A stretch of 64,000 nt of DNA from Flagellimonas hadalis (lineage in GTDB: Bacteria; Bacteroidota; Bacteroidia; Flavobacteriales; Flavobacteriaceae). The stretch is from assembly GCF_007785775.2 (NCBI RefSeq), contig NZ_VNIK02000005.1:62001-126000 (forward strand), read 5' to 3'. Each line of letters opens with the position of its first letter. Position 1 is the stretch's first letter. A model generated the notes under the pieces. That model worked only from the letters and a program-made list of their open reading frames with translations. It was not told where the DNA came from and searched no databases. Positions 17,522-26,463 of the stretch are shown in pieces. The translations under genes were made by a program, and so were the position numbers.

Positions 17522-17824
17522 TTATCGCAACTTATTATAGTTCAATTTCCAGTTAAGACTAATGTCAACCCAGTTAGGATTAAAACTCTCAATTAAATTG
17601 ACTTTCCAGTCTCTCTTCCACTTTTTCATTTGTCTTTCGCGCTTTACCGCCTCTCCACCAGCTATAAACTCTTCAAAATAGACCAATTTATCACAATTGT
17701 ATTTGGCGGTAAATGACCTTGGATAGACTTTCAACTTATGTTCTTTCACTCTTTCTTCAAGATTATCCGTAACACCTATGTAAAGCACTTCGTTTGCTTT
17801 GTTGGTCATTATATAACATTCCAA
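17522..17824 (-). CDS. small GIY-YIG nuclease-domain protein
   Basis: 100 aa, a stand-alone GIY-YIG domain of the YhbQ/UPF0213-like group. The first motif pair appears as CYIMTN and LYIGVTDNLEERVKEH, with the conserved Arg and a His following; a Glu lies near residue 58 (GGEAVKRERQMKKWKR). Such genes are multicopy in many Flavobacteriaceae. It interrupts an otherwise conserved cluster between dut and the nucleotidyltransferase and is bordered by palindromes at 17453-17470 and 17882-17901, suggesting it moved in. Base composition is more AT-rich than its neighbours. Nuclease activity is inferred from family. Confidence 0.85.
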   Translation of the reverse strand: MECYIMTNKANEVLYIGVTDNLEERVKEHKLKVYPRSFTAKYNCDKLVYFEEFIAGGEAVKRERQMKKWKRDWKVNLIESFNPNWVDISLNWKLNYNKLR

Positions 17825-17881
17825 AGTTTCATGGCTACGATGGGTGTTTAAACTACTCGCTTCGTATCAGTCCCCTATGAG

Positions 17882-17901
17882 ATTCCTGCCTACGCAGGAA
17901 T
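17882..17901. repeat. small palindrome right of the GIY-YIG gene
   Basis: ATTCCTGC-CTAC-GCAGGAAT, a perfect 8-bp stem with a 4-base loop, adjacent to the dut stop codon. Same CCTGC/GCAGG core as the palindromes at 2343-2362 and 17453-17470. It could also serve as a weak terminator for dut. Confidence 0.6.
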
Positions 17902-18336
17902 TTATTTGACACCGGTACTCCCAAATCCACCTGCGCCTCTATCGGTATCCGAAAGTGTTTTCACTTCGACCCATTCTGACCTTTCATGCTTGGCAATGAC
18001 CATTTGGGCCACACGCTCGCCATTTTCCACCGTAAAATCCTCATTGGAAAGATTGACCAGGATCACCCCTACCTCTCCCCGATAATCGGCATCAATGGTA
18101 CCTGGCGCATTGAGTACGGTGACCCCTTTCTTGGCCGCAAGTCCACTGCGGGGTCTTACCTGTGCCTCATAGCCTACAGGAAGTTCCATAAAAATCCCTG
18201 TGGGCACAATTGCTCGCCCCAAAGGTTTCAGGACAATAGGGGCCTCCAAATTGGCCCTAAGGTCCATTCCTGCCGATGCCAAGGTTTCGTAATGGGGCAA
18301 TGCGTGCCCCGACTTGTTGATGATCTTAATCTCCAC
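17902..18336 (-). CDS. dut: dUTP diphosphatase
   Basis: 144 aa, trimeric dUTPase. It hydrolyses dUTP to dUMP and pyrophosphate, preventing uracil incorporation into DNA and supplying dTMP synthesis. All five motifs are present: GMDLRAN (24-30), RPRSGLA (62-68), the [12 protein letters not shown] segment with the catalytic Asp, GERVAQMVI and the C-terminal [10 protein letters not shown] arm. Its start overlaps the flippase gene end by 11 bases, so translation is probably coupled. Confidence 0.97.
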   Translation of the reverse strand: MEIKIINKSGHALPHYETLASAGMDLRANLEAPIVLKPLGRAIVPTGIFMELPVGYEAQVRPRSGLAAKKGVTVLNAPGTIDADYRGEVGVILVNLSNEDFTVENGERVAQMVIAKHERSEWVEVKTLSDTDRGAGGFGSTGVK

Positions 18337-19795
18337 GCTTTAAAAAAATGTTTTTTAAATGATCTCCTTCCATCTTATACACTAACCCCAAAAATAGCAA
18401 AAACAGTATGCTGCCCCCTATTAAATTTCTATTAAAAACATAGAAGGAAAGGACTGAAAACACAATGGAAACCGAAAGATAGAACACGATTTTCCGCATA
18501 TTGTAGGGGACTGGGTAATATTTTTTTCCGAAATAATAGGACAACAGCATCATGCTGCCGTAGGCCGCCAAGGTGGCCAGTGCCGAGGCCATGTATCCTA
18601 TTTTGGGTATAAAGGCAATGTTGATGACCAAGGTGATGAGTGCCCCAATGGATGAAATATAGGCCCCGAACTTGGTCTGATCGGTCACCTTGTACCAAAC
18701 GGAGAGGTTATGGTAAATGCCCAAACAAAAACTCCCCAACAGGATGATGGGCACCACGTCCAGGGCTTCCCAATATACTGGGTTGTTCAACAACAGTTTG
18801 CCCAAGGGGTCGATGAACGCAATGACCCCCAAGAGGATGATACTTCCCAACACCACAAAATAATTGGCGATCTGGGCATAGGTCCGCTGTGGTTTTTCGG
18901 TCTTGGCATGGCTGAAGAAAAAAGGTTCGACGCCCATTCGGAACGCGGTCCCGAACAAGGTCATGAACAAGGCCAATTTATAGCATGCCCCATATTTTCC
19001 CACTTCGGACTCTGCTATGCCCTGCGGTAATATTTCGGTCAGCAGAATCTTGTCCAACACCTCATTGATGGTGAAGGCGATACCGGCCACCATGACAGGC
19101 CCAGCATATTTCATCATCTGTTTCCACAGTGGTAGATCGAAGATATATTTAGTCCTAAAATACTTGGGCAGTAATATCAATAAGGTAAAACCGCTGGCAA
19201 TCACGTTGGAGATCAAAACATAGTGAATCTCCCAATCCGTTTTATAGATCGATGTGAAGAGCCCTGTTTCGTCCTCCAGGACCAGTTTGGGCAGCCATAG
19301 CAAAAAGAACACATTAAATGCTAGGTTTATGGCTACGTTGACGGTCTTCAACACCGCATAGAGCATCGGTTTTTCATTGGCCCTGAGCAAAGCAAAGGGA
19401 ACTATCACCAAAGCGTCCAACACCAATATATAGGTCGTGAACTCAATATAATCCGCATTGATGTTGGTCATGTCCGCCAGCCATTGTTTTACGGAGAGCG
19501 CAAAAATCAAAAACAACAAAGAGGTGGTTAATAGGGATACCAACGAAGTGGAAACGACCTTGCCCTTGTCATCACTTTTGTGATAAAAACGAAAAAAAGC
19601 GGTTTCCATGCCATAGGCCAGAAAAACATTGAAAATGGCGATCCACGCATAGATGTTGGTGTACTGCCCATAGCCCGCCGCATTTTCAAAAACAGCAGTG
19701 TACAAGGGAAGCAGAAAGAAAGAAATGACCCTCGGCATCACAGTGGCCAAGCCATAGATAAACGTCTGCTTAAAAAGCCTTTTTAGCGGGTTCAA
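18326..19795 (-). CDS. polysaccharide flippase of the MATE/Wzx superfamily
   Basis: 489 aa with about 12-14 hydrophobic helices. The N-terminal [29 protein letters not shown] segment is typical of polysaccharide_synt proteins that move lipid-linked oligosaccharides across the inner membrane. It is the first gene of the cluster flippase-dut-(GIY-YIG)-nucleotidyltransferase-TPR-DUF4292-EnvC. A second flippase lies in the polysaccharide locus at 58346, so this copy probably serves a different, more conserved substrate, such as a glycan or lipid II-like carrier; that is inference. Confidence 0.88.
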   Translation of the reverse strand: MNPLKRLFKQTFIYGLATVMPRVISFFLLPLYTAVFENAAGYGQYTNIYAWIAIFNVFLAYGMETAFFRFYHKSDDKGKVVSTSLVSLLTTSLLFLIFALSVKQWLADMTNINADYIEFTTYILVLDALVIVPFALLRANEKPMLYAVLKTVNVAINLAFNVFFLLWLPKLVLEDETGLFTSIYKTDWEIHYVLISNVIASGFTLLILLPKYFRTKYIFDLPLWKQMMKYAGPVMVAGIAFTINEVLDKILLTEILPQGIAESEVGKYGACYKLALFMTLFGTAFRMGVEPFFFSHAKTEKPQRTYAQIANYFVVLGSIILLGVIAFIDPLGKLLLNNPVYWEALDVVPIILLGSFCLGIYHNLSVWYKVTDQTKFGAYISSIGALITLVINIAFIPKIGYMASALATLAAYGSMMLLSYYFGKKYYPVPYNMRKIVFYLSVSIVFSVLSFYVFNRNLIGGSILFLLFLGLVYKMEGDHLKNIFLKRGD

Positions 19796-19864
19796 TAGGT
19801 GCGTGTTCTTTAAAAACCTTGATTAGGTGCCACAAGTTACACAAAAGCCGTTAGTCACCATGTC

Positions 19865-19900
19865 AAGAAAAACAAAAAGGCCACCCTTTCGGTGGCCTTT
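19865..19900 (-). terminator. terminator of the atp operon
   Basis: On the minus strand AAAGGCCACC, loop GAAAG, GGTGGCCTTT, then a T-rich run (TTGTTTTTC). A perfect 10-bp stem 77 bases after the atpG stop and before the flippase promoter region. Confidence 0.85.
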
Positions 19901-19922
19901 CATTATCAGTAATATAATAATC

Positions 19923-19976
19923 TTAGTTGTTCAATGCCTCGCTGCTGCGAGAAATTTGACCTCGCTTTGACTCGGT
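19923..19976 (-). other. in-frame repeat of the atpG C-terminus downstream of its stop
   Basis: After the atpG TAG, the next 17 codons stay open in the same frame and read TESKRGQISRSSEALNN before a TAA at 19923-19925. The last five residues repeat the real C-terminus EALNN, and 15 of 18 bases match the end of atpG. This looks like a tail duplication or the remains of an older 3' end. Confidence 0.6.
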
Positions 19977-20837
19977 CTAATTGTTCAGTGCCTCTGCACC
20001 TCCCACAATCTCGAGGATTTCATTGGTGATGGCGGCCTGTCTAGCCTTGTTGTAGGTCAGCTTCAACTGGTTCCTTAGGTCCTTGGCGTTATCGGTCGCT
20101 TTGTGCATGGCGGTCATACGGGCACCGTGCTCGCTGGCAAAGGAATCCCTGATGGCCTTGTACAATTGGGTCTTGAGCGATTTTGGGATCAGTTCTTTTA
20201 CGATTTCCACTTTGGATGGCTCAAAAATGTAGTCTGCCGCCTTGGATGCATCCCCTTCCATGCTTACAATGGGAAGGAACTGTTCCGTCATCACCAACTG
20301 GGTAGCGGCGTTCTTGAACTTGTTATAGACCAACTCGATCTTGTCGTAATTGCCCTTGGTGAACTGGTCCATCAAAAACTCAGCAATCTCAGCCACATTA
20401 TCAAAGGTCAGATTATCATAGATGCTGCTGTGGTTGGCCACTATGGTGTTTTTCTTGCGGAGAATATCGTTTCCTTTCTTGCCGATGGTCACAAAATCGA
20501 CCTGCTTGCCTGCGTATTTGCCGGAAACCAAGTTATTGCTCTGTTTGATGATGTTGGAATTGAACGCGCCACACAGTCCACGGTTGGAGGTGATTGCCAC
20601 AACCAATACCTTGTTCACGGGTCTGTTGTCCGCAAATTGACTTCCTCCATCACCGTCCAAGCTGGCACTCAAACTTTGCAAAAGCTCGGTAAGCTTGTCC
20701 GAATAAGGGCGCATGGCCGTGATGGCATCCTGGGCCTTTTTCAATTTTGCAGCAGACACCATTTTCATGGCGCTGGTAATCTGCATCGTTGAGCCGATGG
20801 ATGATATCCTGTTCCGTATTTCCTTTAGATTCGCCAT
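19977..20837 (-). CDS. atpG: F1 ATP synthase gamma subunit
   Basis: 286 aa. Gamma is the central stalk of F1; its long N- and C-terminal helices (MANLKEIRNRISSIGSTMQIT and TYNKARQAAITNEILEIVGGAEAL) form the coiled-coil shaft that rotates inside the alpha/beta hexamer. The central domain near residues 70-215 is complete. In this operon it is separated from atpA by an inserted four-helix-bundle gene, whereas the two are normally adjacent. It ends with TAG; a repeated tail lies beyond (19923-19976). A strong terminator follows. Confidence 0.97.
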   Translation of the reverse strand: MANLKEIRNRISSIGSTMQITSAMKMVSAAKLKKAQDAITAMRPYSDKLTELLQSLSASLDGDGGSQFADNRPVNKVLVVAITSNRGLCGAFNSNIIKQSNNLVSGKYAGKQVDFVTIGKKGNDILRKKNTIVANHSSIYDNLTFDNVAEIAEFLMDQFTKGNYDKIELVYNKFKNAATQLVMTEQFLPIVSMEGDASKAADYIFEPSKVEIVKELIPKSLKTQLYKAIRDSFASEHGARMTAMHKATDNAKDLRNQLKLTYNKARQAAITNEILEIVGGAEALNN

Positions 20838-20851
20838 ATTATCTCAATTCT

Positions 20852-20878
20852 GGGTTATGAGTGATGAGTTAAGAGTTC
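20852..20878. repeat. left flank of the four-helix-bundle insertion (modules A-B-C)
   Basis: GGGTTATGAG (A, 20852-20861), GAGTGATG (B, 20859-20866) and GTTAAGAGTTC (C, 20868-20878) lie in this order. Each is an exact inverted repeat of a module at 21203-21231, but the modules there are in the order A'-B'-C' rather than the mirror order. C overlaps the stop codon of the four-helix gene. Confidence 0.75.
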
Positions 20879-21207
20879 TTGACAATTGCCACAATGATTC
20901 GCATCAACTCTTCACACTTATCCATCAAATCTATGGGAACTTCTCTGCCGGTTGCTTCTAAAATCTCAAGCCAGTACTTGGTTTCATCAGCTTCCTTCAA
21001 AGCTATCCCAAACTTATTCTTAAAGTCCTTTGTGCTAACCCCTCTCTGTGCTTCCCTGACATTGGCCCCTATGCTGGTGCCGCTCCTCAGAAGCTGAGAG
21101 GCTATCTCAAAATCCTTTTTGTTTTTCAATTCATCACAGTAATGGACAATCTTGCAAGCAAACTCGAAACTTTTGATTCTAATTGGGCTGTTTTCCAGTT
21201 TGCTCAT
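20869..21207 (-). CDS. four helix bundle protein (S23 / 23S rRNA intervening-sequence family)
   Basis: 112 aa, all-helical. Recognisable family motifs are IRIKSFEFACKIVHYC near the start, LLRSGTSIGANVREAQRG in the middle and ALKEADETKYWLEIL. Homologues are encoded inside 23S rRNA intervening sequences in some bacteria and in scattered intergenic sites in Bacteroidota; a related fold serves as Avd in diversity-generating retroelements, but no reverse transcriptase is near. Here the gene sits 19 bases after the atpA stop and 31 bases before atpG, inside the operon, with repeat modules on both sides. The host operon would transcribe it. Biological role unknown. Confidence 0.88.
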   Translation of the reverse strand: MSKLENSPIRIKSFEFACKIVHYCDELKNKKDFEIASQLLRSGTSIGANVREAQRGVSTKDFKNKFGIALKEADETKYWLEILEATGREVPIDLMDKCEELMRIIVAIVKNS

Positions 21208-21231
21208 AACCCATCACTCTGAACTCTTAAC
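21203..21231. repeat. right flank of the four-helix-bundle insertion (modules A'-B'-C')
   Basis: CTCATAACCC (21203-21212), CATCACTC (21212-21219) and GAACTCTTAAC (21221-21231). These are exact reverse complements of modules A, B and C at 20852-20878. A' covers the start codon of the four-helix gene and C' covers the atpA stop codon (TAA), so the insertion reaches into the last codon of atpA. Confidence 0.75.
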
Positions 21232-22807
21232 CTTTATATTTTTCAGAAAGATCTTTGCAAACAGCAGTCAAGGTATCTGTTACCTCATCGGTCAATTTAC
21301 CTGCTTTAAGGGCATCCAAAACATCCCTATGCTTCGCATTCAAGAACTCCAAATACTCTTTTTCAAATTCTTTTACCTTGTCCACAGGCACATTACGCAA
21401 CAAGTTCTTGGAACCTGCAAAGATAATGGCCACCTGATCTTCCACAGTAAATGGATCGTTCTGACCTTGCTTCAAGATTTCCACGTTCCTACGTCCTTTT
21501 TCGATCACATTCAAGGTAGCGGCATCCAAATCGGAACCGAACTTGGCAAAAGCTTCCAATTCACGGAACTGGGCTTGGTCCAATTTCAAGGTACCTGCTA
21601 CTTTTTTCATAGACTTGATCTGTGCCGAACCACCCACACGGGATACGGAGATACCCACGTTGATCGCTGGACGTACACCTTGGTTGAACAAATCCTGCTC
21701 CAAGAATATCTGACCATCGGTGATGGAGATCACGTTGGTTGGGATATAGGCAGAAACGTCTCCTGCTTGTGTCTCGATGATGGGAAGTGCGGTCAATGAA
21801 CCCCCTCCTTTTACGATGGACTTCAAGGACTCGGGAAGGTCGTTCATGTTCTTCGCGATCTCATCATCCGCGATCACTTTTGCAGCACGCTCCAACAATC
21901 TGGAGTGCAAGTAGAAAACGTCCCCAGGGTATGCTTCACGTCCTGGTGGTCTTCTCAACAACAGGGATACTTCACGGTAGGCAACCGCTTGCTTTGAAAG
22001 GTCATCATAGATGATCAAGGCAGGACGCCCAGTGTCCCTAAAATATTCCCCAATGGCCGCACCGGCGAAAGGAGCATATACCTGCATTGGCGCAGGATCC
22101 GAAGCGTTGGCGGCAACGATGGTGGTATAGGCCAAAGCACCTTTGTCCTCCAAGGTCTTGGCAATGGCGGCCACAGTGGATGCTTTCTGACCTACGGCCA
22201 CATAGATACAGTAAACGGGTTTACCTGCATCGTAAAATTCTTTCTGGTTCAAGATGGTATCGATACAAACCGTGGTCTTTCCGGTCTGTTTGTCACCGAT
22301 CACCAACTCCCTTTGTCCCCTTCCCACAGGAATCATGGCATCGATGGCCTTGATACCGGTCTGCAAAGGTTCGTTTACAGGTTGTCTAAAAATAACTCCA
22401 GGGGCCTTGCGCTCCAAGGGCATTTCGTAAGTTTCGCCAGAGATGGGCCCTTTTCCGTCGATAGGCTTCCCCAAAGTGTCTATAACACGGCCAACGATAC
22501 CCTCCCCCACATTGATGGATGCAATACGTTCGGTCCTCTTCACGGTAGTGCCTTCCATAATTTCTTTGGATGGGCCCAACAGTACCACACCGACGTTGTC
22601 CTCTTCCAGGTTCAAAACGATTCCCTGCATGCCTCCGTCAAACTCCACCAACTCCCCGTACTGGGCATTGGAAAGTCCATACACACGGGCAATACCGTCA
22701 CCTACCTGTAGTACGGTGCCCACTTCGTTCAAGGAAGCCGTAGCTTCGAAACCTGATAACTGTTTTTTCAAAATTGCTGAAACCTCAGCGGCTTTTACTC
22801 CTGCCAT
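21227..22807 (-). CDS. atpA: F1 ATP synthase alpha subunit
   Basis: 526 aa. Alpha carries the non-catalytic nucleotide sites of F1. The Walker A loop GDKQTGKTT (near 171-179), PIGRGQREL just before it, and the [11 protein letters not shown] signature near 387 are intact. The N-terminal beta-barrel domain includes the DGIARVYGL segment. It follows atpH by 2 bases. The last two codons and stop (GGT TAA) overlap the repeat module C' of the adjoining insertion. Confidence 0.98.
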   Translation of the reverse strand: MAGVKAAEVSAILKKQLSGFEATASLNEVGTVLQVGDGIARVYGLSNAQYGELVEFDGGMQGIVLNLEEDNVGVVLLGPSKEIMEGTTVKRTERIASINVGEGIVGRVIDTLGKPIDGKGPISGETYEMPLERKAPGVIFRQPVNEPLQTGIKAIDAMIPVGRGQRELVIGDKQTGKTTVCIDTILNQKEFYDAGKPVYCIYVAVGQKASTVAAIAKTLEDKGALAYTTIVAANASDPAPMQVYAPFAGAAIGEYFRDTGRPALIIYDDLSKQAVAYREVSLLLRRPPGREAYPGDVFYLHSRLLERAAKVIADDEIAKNMNDLPESLKSIVKGGGSLTALPIIETQAGDVSAYIPTNVISITDGQIFLEQDLFNQGVRPAINVGISVSRVGGSAQIKSMKKVAGTLKLDQAQFRELEAFAKFGSDLDAATLNVIEKGRRNVEILKQGQNDPFTVEDQVAIIFAGSKNLLRNVPVDKVKEFEKEYLEFLNAKHRDVLDALKAGKLTDEVTDTLTAVCKDLSEKYKG

Positions 22808-22809
22808 TT

Positions 22810-23349
22810 TTATAGACTATTTGTAAATTCTCTTTTTAAACCGTTCAATTTGTTGGCGATGCTGGCGTCATATTGGGTATCGCCCATCCGAAGGACAAAA
22901 CCTCCTATGATGCTCTCGTCGATCTTGTTCTGGATGGTGACCTTGTTGCCTGTTGCCTTGGTGACCGCGGCAAGGATCTTTTTTTCCAGTTCCGGGGTTA
23001 AAGGAACGGCCGTTGTAACGTATGCCACTTCCTCACCTTTCCTTTTCTCGTTGAGGATGATGTATTTAAACGCCACTTCCTGCAACATTGCTATCCTTTT
23101 GTTGTCCAGCAAGGTTTGGATCAACCCTTTGGTGATCTCATTGGAATCCTTGAAGATTTCCAACAAGGCATTTTTCTTGACCTCGGATTTCACTACGGGG
23201 CTTTCCAGAACCTGCTGTAGCTCCCCGCTCTCGGATATCACGGCAGCAATGTCACGCATGTCCTTTTCCACGGCATCTGCCGCATTTTTCTCGACTGCGA
23301 AATCCAAAGTTGCCTTGGCGTAACGTATGGCTGCCCTGTTCTGGTCCAT
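22810..23349 (-). CDS. atpH: ATP synthase delta subunit
   Basis: 179 aa, full length. Delta (OSCP-like) sits on top of F1 and ties it to the peripheral b stalk. The N-terminal six-helix domain begins [14 protein letters not shown] and the C-terminal domain contains the conserved [23 protein letters not shown] segment (here [13 protein letters not shown]). It is 2 bases from atpA and 4 bases after atpF, within the operon. Confidence 0.96.
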   Translation of the reverse strand: MDQNRAAIRYAKATLDFAVEKNAADAVEKDMRDIAAVISESGELQQVLESPVVKSEVKKNALLEIFKDSNEITKGLIQTLLDNKRIAMLQEVAFKYIILNEKRKGEEVAYVTTAVPLTPELEKKILAAVTKATGNKVTIQNKIDESIIGGFVLRMGDTQYDASIANKLNGLKREFTNSL

Positions 23350-23353
23350 AGTC

Positions 23354-23854
23354 CTAGTTCAGTTTGATATCGCCCAACATGTCGTCAACCAACTTAAGTT
23401 GCTTGTCTTTGTTGGATAGTTCTTCTTTGATGACTTTTTCGGCGATTTCCAAGGAAAGATTGGCCACTTGTGCCTTGATTTCGGCAACTGCAGCTTTCTT
23501 TTCACTTTCGATGGCAGCCTGTGCCTGCTTGATGATCTTGTCACCTTCGGCATTGGCCTGCTCCTTGGCTTCGGAAATAATGCTTTCCTTGATCTCCCTG
23601 GCCTCTTTCAAAAGGACATCCCTTTCCGCTCTTGCTTCTTTCAACAGTTTTTCGCTGTCGGCGGTCACATTCTGCATTTCCTTTTTGGCGGCCTCGGCGG
23701 CGTCAAGGGCATCTTGTATGCCTTGCTCTCTTTCGTTGAGGGAATTCAAGATGGGCTTCCATGCAAATTTTACCAAGATAAAAATGAGCACAAGAAGAAT
23801 AAGGGTCTGCATAAAAAACAGCCCTGGCGAAAAATCATTTAGTAATTGTTCCAT
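23354..23854 (-). CDS. atpF: ATP synthase b subunit
   Basis: 166 aa. One transmembrane helix near the N-terminus (about 10-30, LFFMQTLILLVLIFILVKF) anchors the peripheral stalk; the remainder is a long Ala/Glu/Lys-rich coiled coil (about 35-150) that reaches F1 delta. Length is standard. It follows atpE after 73 bases and precedes atpH by 4. Confidence 0.96.
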   Translation of the reverse strand: MEQLLNDFSPGLFFMQTLILLVLIFILVKFAWKPILNSLNEREQGIQDALDAAEAAKKEMQNVTADSEKLLKEARAERDVLLKEAREIKESIISEAKEQANAEGDKIIKQAQAAIESEKKAAVAEIKAQVANLSLEIAEKVIKEELSNKDKQLKLVDDMLGDIKLN

Positions 23855-23927
23855 AACTATAAATTTTTAAATACCGCCGACATATGACCAACCGTCATAT
23901 ATCGGCGGACAATGTTTTGCAATTTGA

Positions 23928-24140
<213 letters not shown>

Positions 24141-24157
24141 TTAAAAATAAACTCAGG

Positions 24158-25345
24158 TTAAATATAGTTACCCCTTACATCCTCAGCATCCACCTTGTCA
24201 TGGCCATGTTCGTCATGCTCATGGTGATGGTCATGTTCCGCGACCGCCATACCTATGAACAAAGCGGACAGCATAGTGAAAATATATGCCTGAAGGAAGG
24301 CAACCAATACTTCTATCAATGTAATGAACAACGAAAGCACAAAGGAAAGAAGGGACGATCCCACAACCCCCATTTCGGCTTTCATGGTTATAAGAATGGC
24401 TATCAAGCTCATTACCACAATGTGTCCTGCGGATATGTTCGCGAACAATCGGACCAAAAGGGAAAAGGGCTTGATCAAAAATGCCCCGGCCAGTTCAATA
24501 ACGGCAAGAACAGGACGGATCAAAACCGGAACGCCCGGCATCCACAGCATGTGCTGCCAGTAATCCTTATTTCCTTTCACGGTATAGATGATCAACGTGA
24601 AAATGGCAAGAGCGGCGGTCACGGCCAACTGTCCTGTCACGTTGAACCCTAGCGGCGTCAATCCCAATAGATTGAGTATCCATATAAAAAAGAACACTGT
24701 CAACAAGTAACCTGTGAACTGACGGTATTTTTTATCTCCAATATTGGGTTTCGCTATCTCATCACGGACATAAATGACCAAAGGCTCCAGTACACGACCA
24801 AAACCAGTCGGTACTTTTTTGCTCTTGTACTGCTTTGCCAACGAGCCGAACAGCAAAAGCATCAACAATCCCACCAGCACGATTCCCAAAACACTTTTAG
24901 TGATTGAAAAATCCAACACTTTGGTGGCGTTGGTGGCATGGTGTTCTTCATCAAAGGTGATGCTTTCCGCTCCTGGCTGGAGTTCATATATCTTACCGTG
25001 GAGTTTTGCAAATCGTGTTCCGCTGGCTTCTACGATGTGGTGCCCAGAATCATCGTGGTGGAATTTGGACGACATGAAGGTAACAAGCCCTTCACTTGAC
25101 CATACGATCACTGGAAGCGGGAACCCGATGTGTTTCCTCTCTCCTTCCGAGTTTGTATAGGAAAACAGGTGGAAGTCATGTGAGTCCTTGATGTGGTGAA
25201 GGATGTACTCCTCCACTTCTTCCTTGGTGTTCACGGCACCTTCTTTTTTGTCCTCTTGGGATTTTGCGTTTATCCCATTGGAAAACAACAAAATAAATAA
25301 TGTAGTCGCTAAAACAAAAGGCGTTTTTAGTACCCGCATTGCCAT
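24158..25345 (-). CDS. atpB: ATP synthase a subunit with N-terminal periplasmic extension
   Basis: 395 aa, much longer than the ~250 aa of most bacteria. A signal-like segment (about 1-27) and a soluble region up to about residue 150 precede the membrane part, an arrangement typical of Bacteroidota. The stator arginine lies in LLVRLFANISAGH (near 300). The C-terminus is His/Asp/Glu-rich (HDHHHEHDEHGHDK) and might bind metal. The ATG at 25345 or the Met two codons later could be the start. It is the a-subunit half channel for protons beside the c ring. Confidence 0.93.
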   Translation of the reverse strand: MAMRVLKTPFVLATTLFILLFSNGINAKSQEDKKEGAVNTKEEVEEYILHHIKDSHDFHLFSYTNSEGERKHIGFPLPVIVWSSEGLVTFMSSKFHHDDSGHHIVEASGTRFAKLHGKIYELQPGAESITFDEEHHATNATKVLDFSITKSVLGIVLVGLLMLLLFGSLAKQYKSKKVPTGFGRVLEPLVIYVRDEIAKPNIGDKKYRQFTGYLLTVFFFIWILNLLGLTPLGFNVTGQLAVTAALAIFTLIIYTVKGNKDYWQHMLWMPGVPVLIRPVLAVIELAGAFLIKPFSLLVRLFANISAGHIVVMSLIAILITMKAEMGVVGSSLLSFVLSLFITLIEVLVAFLQAYIFTMLSALFIGMAVAEHDHHHEHDEHGHDKVDAEDVRGNYI

Positions 25346-25420
25346 GTAGAAATTATCCGTTCGTCAAATTCGGCGCAAAGGTAGTACTAAATTGCTAAAA
25401 AACGACTTTTTTTCAATTTT

Positions 25421-25813
25421 TCATTCCATGTGCTTCAAAGTTTTGGCCAAAAAGGTCACTTCGCATGCCAGGCCCAAAAATACGGGCACCAAAAAATTAC
25501 CATGGGAAACTGTAGTTGTGGTACTCTCGCCAAAAAAATAACTGGAAAACACTACCATGAACAACGCCAGTTTGGCCGCCATCACTGCCAAATAGATAAA
25601 CCCCAGTTGATCTTTTGCTTTCTTTCTGGCTGACAGCAATTGAAAGGCAATGATCACCACCAGACTGAACACTAAATGGAATGTATAAACAGAAAACAGA
25701 ATGTCTTTTTTGGGGTGGAATCCATCCGCAATTGTCACTGTATGAATAACGTAGGCCAATATAAAGGCTGCCACAGTAATCATGGCGTGCCACACCACTA
25801 CTTTTCCTTTCAT
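25421..25813 (-). CDS. small membrane protein of the atp operon (DUF6168-like)
   Basis: 130 aa with four hydrophobic helices (about 8-26, 42-60, 70-90, 105-122). It lies between the atpZ/I-like gene, overlapping by 4 bases, and atpB, the position occupied by AtpI-type assembly factors in other bacteria. I recall this as a Bacteroidota-specific family found next to atpB. A role in assembling or inserting the F0 c ring is inferred from position only. Confidence 0.7.
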   Translation of the reverse strand: MKGKVVVWHAMITVAAFILAYVIHTVTIADGFHPKKDILFSVYTFHLVFSLVVIIAFQLLSARKKAKDQLGFIYLAVMAAKLALFMVVFSSYFFGESTTTTVSHGNFLVPVFLGLACEVTFLAKTLKHME

Positions 25814-26037
25814 TTATTGGATTGAATGGCCTGTCTTATCATTAAGTATATGGCCACGATTATGGCAGCAAAGGTAACAAGTTCCTCTGCTGCGGAAAAG
25901 TTATATTTTTTTTCGAGCCATGAACCCAAAAGGTTGCCCAGATAGATGGTAGCGCCCATTTGTATGGCAAGTCCGGACAAACGGGCGGCGGTATGTAAAG
26001 CTTCTCTTTTCTTGTTAGGAGGCTTTTGCTGGTTCAT
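25810..26037 (-). CDS. AtpZ/AtpI family protein
   Basis: 75 aa with two transmembrane helices (about 20-38 and 50-68). The segment GLAIQMGATIYLGNLLGSWLEKKY matches the AtpZ/AtpI small-protein family, which assists F0 assembly or divalent-cation entry. It overlaps the bactofilin gene by 23 bases and the following membrane protein gene by 4, so the operon begins with tightly coupled genes. Confidence 0.85.
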   Translation of the reverse strand: MNQQKPPNKKREALHTAARLSGLAIQMGATIYLGNLLGSWLEKKYNFSAAEELVTFAAIIVAIYLMIRQAIQSNK

Positions 26038-26443
26038 TGCTCTTTGCGGTCTCCAGTTTGGGCGATGCCGTGGTCACCGGTGCCCCTTTGCCCATTACAC
26101 AGGACGCATTAAAAGTAGCTCCCGGTTCCACGGACAGTTTGGCCACACTCACCGTGCCCTCTATGATGGCTGATGCTTTCAGGGAAAGCAGGTCCTTTAC
26201 CAAAAGTTCACCGTTGAACTTCCCTTCGATATCGGCATTCACGCATTCCACTTTTCCGTTGATATAGCCATCCTTTCCGATAACCACTTTTCCTGAGGTC
26301 TTTACGTTGCCTTCGAGTTTGCCATCGATTCGGAAATCGGCCTCGGAGGTAATATCGCCCTTGATCTTCGTGTTCTTTTCAATTCGGTTGGGCTGTCCGC
26401 CAAATTCAGTCATAGGCCTTGGTTTTTTGTTGTCAGAAAACAT
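26015..26443 (-). CDS. bactofilin, polymer-forming cytoskeletal protein
   Basis: 142 aa. The DUF583 core (about 20-120) has the repeating short strands of a right-handed beta-helix: KIKGDITSEADFRIDGKLEGNV, GKVVIGKDGYINGKVECVNADIEG and so on. Bactofilins polymerise without nucleotide and organise envelope machinery. It is the first gene of the atp transcription unit and overlaps atpZ by 23 bases. The N-terminal proline-rich tail and the C-terminal Thr/Ala/Pro tail are disordered, as usual. Confidence 0.92.
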   Translation of the reverse strand: MFSDNKKPRPMTEFGGQPNRIEKNTKIKGDITSEADFRIDGKLEGNVKTSGKVVIGKDGYINGKVECVNADIEGKFNGELLVKDLLSLKASAIIEGTVSVAKLSVEPGATFNASCVMGKGAPVTTASPKLETAKSNEPAKAS

Positions 26444-26463
26444 TGTGTTCTAGGTTTTGGGGT

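Noticed and set aside
20869..21207. Four-helix-bundle gene as part of a diversity-generating retroelement
   Set aside because: No reverse transcriptase, template repeat or variable repeat is near; only the fold family is shared with Avd.
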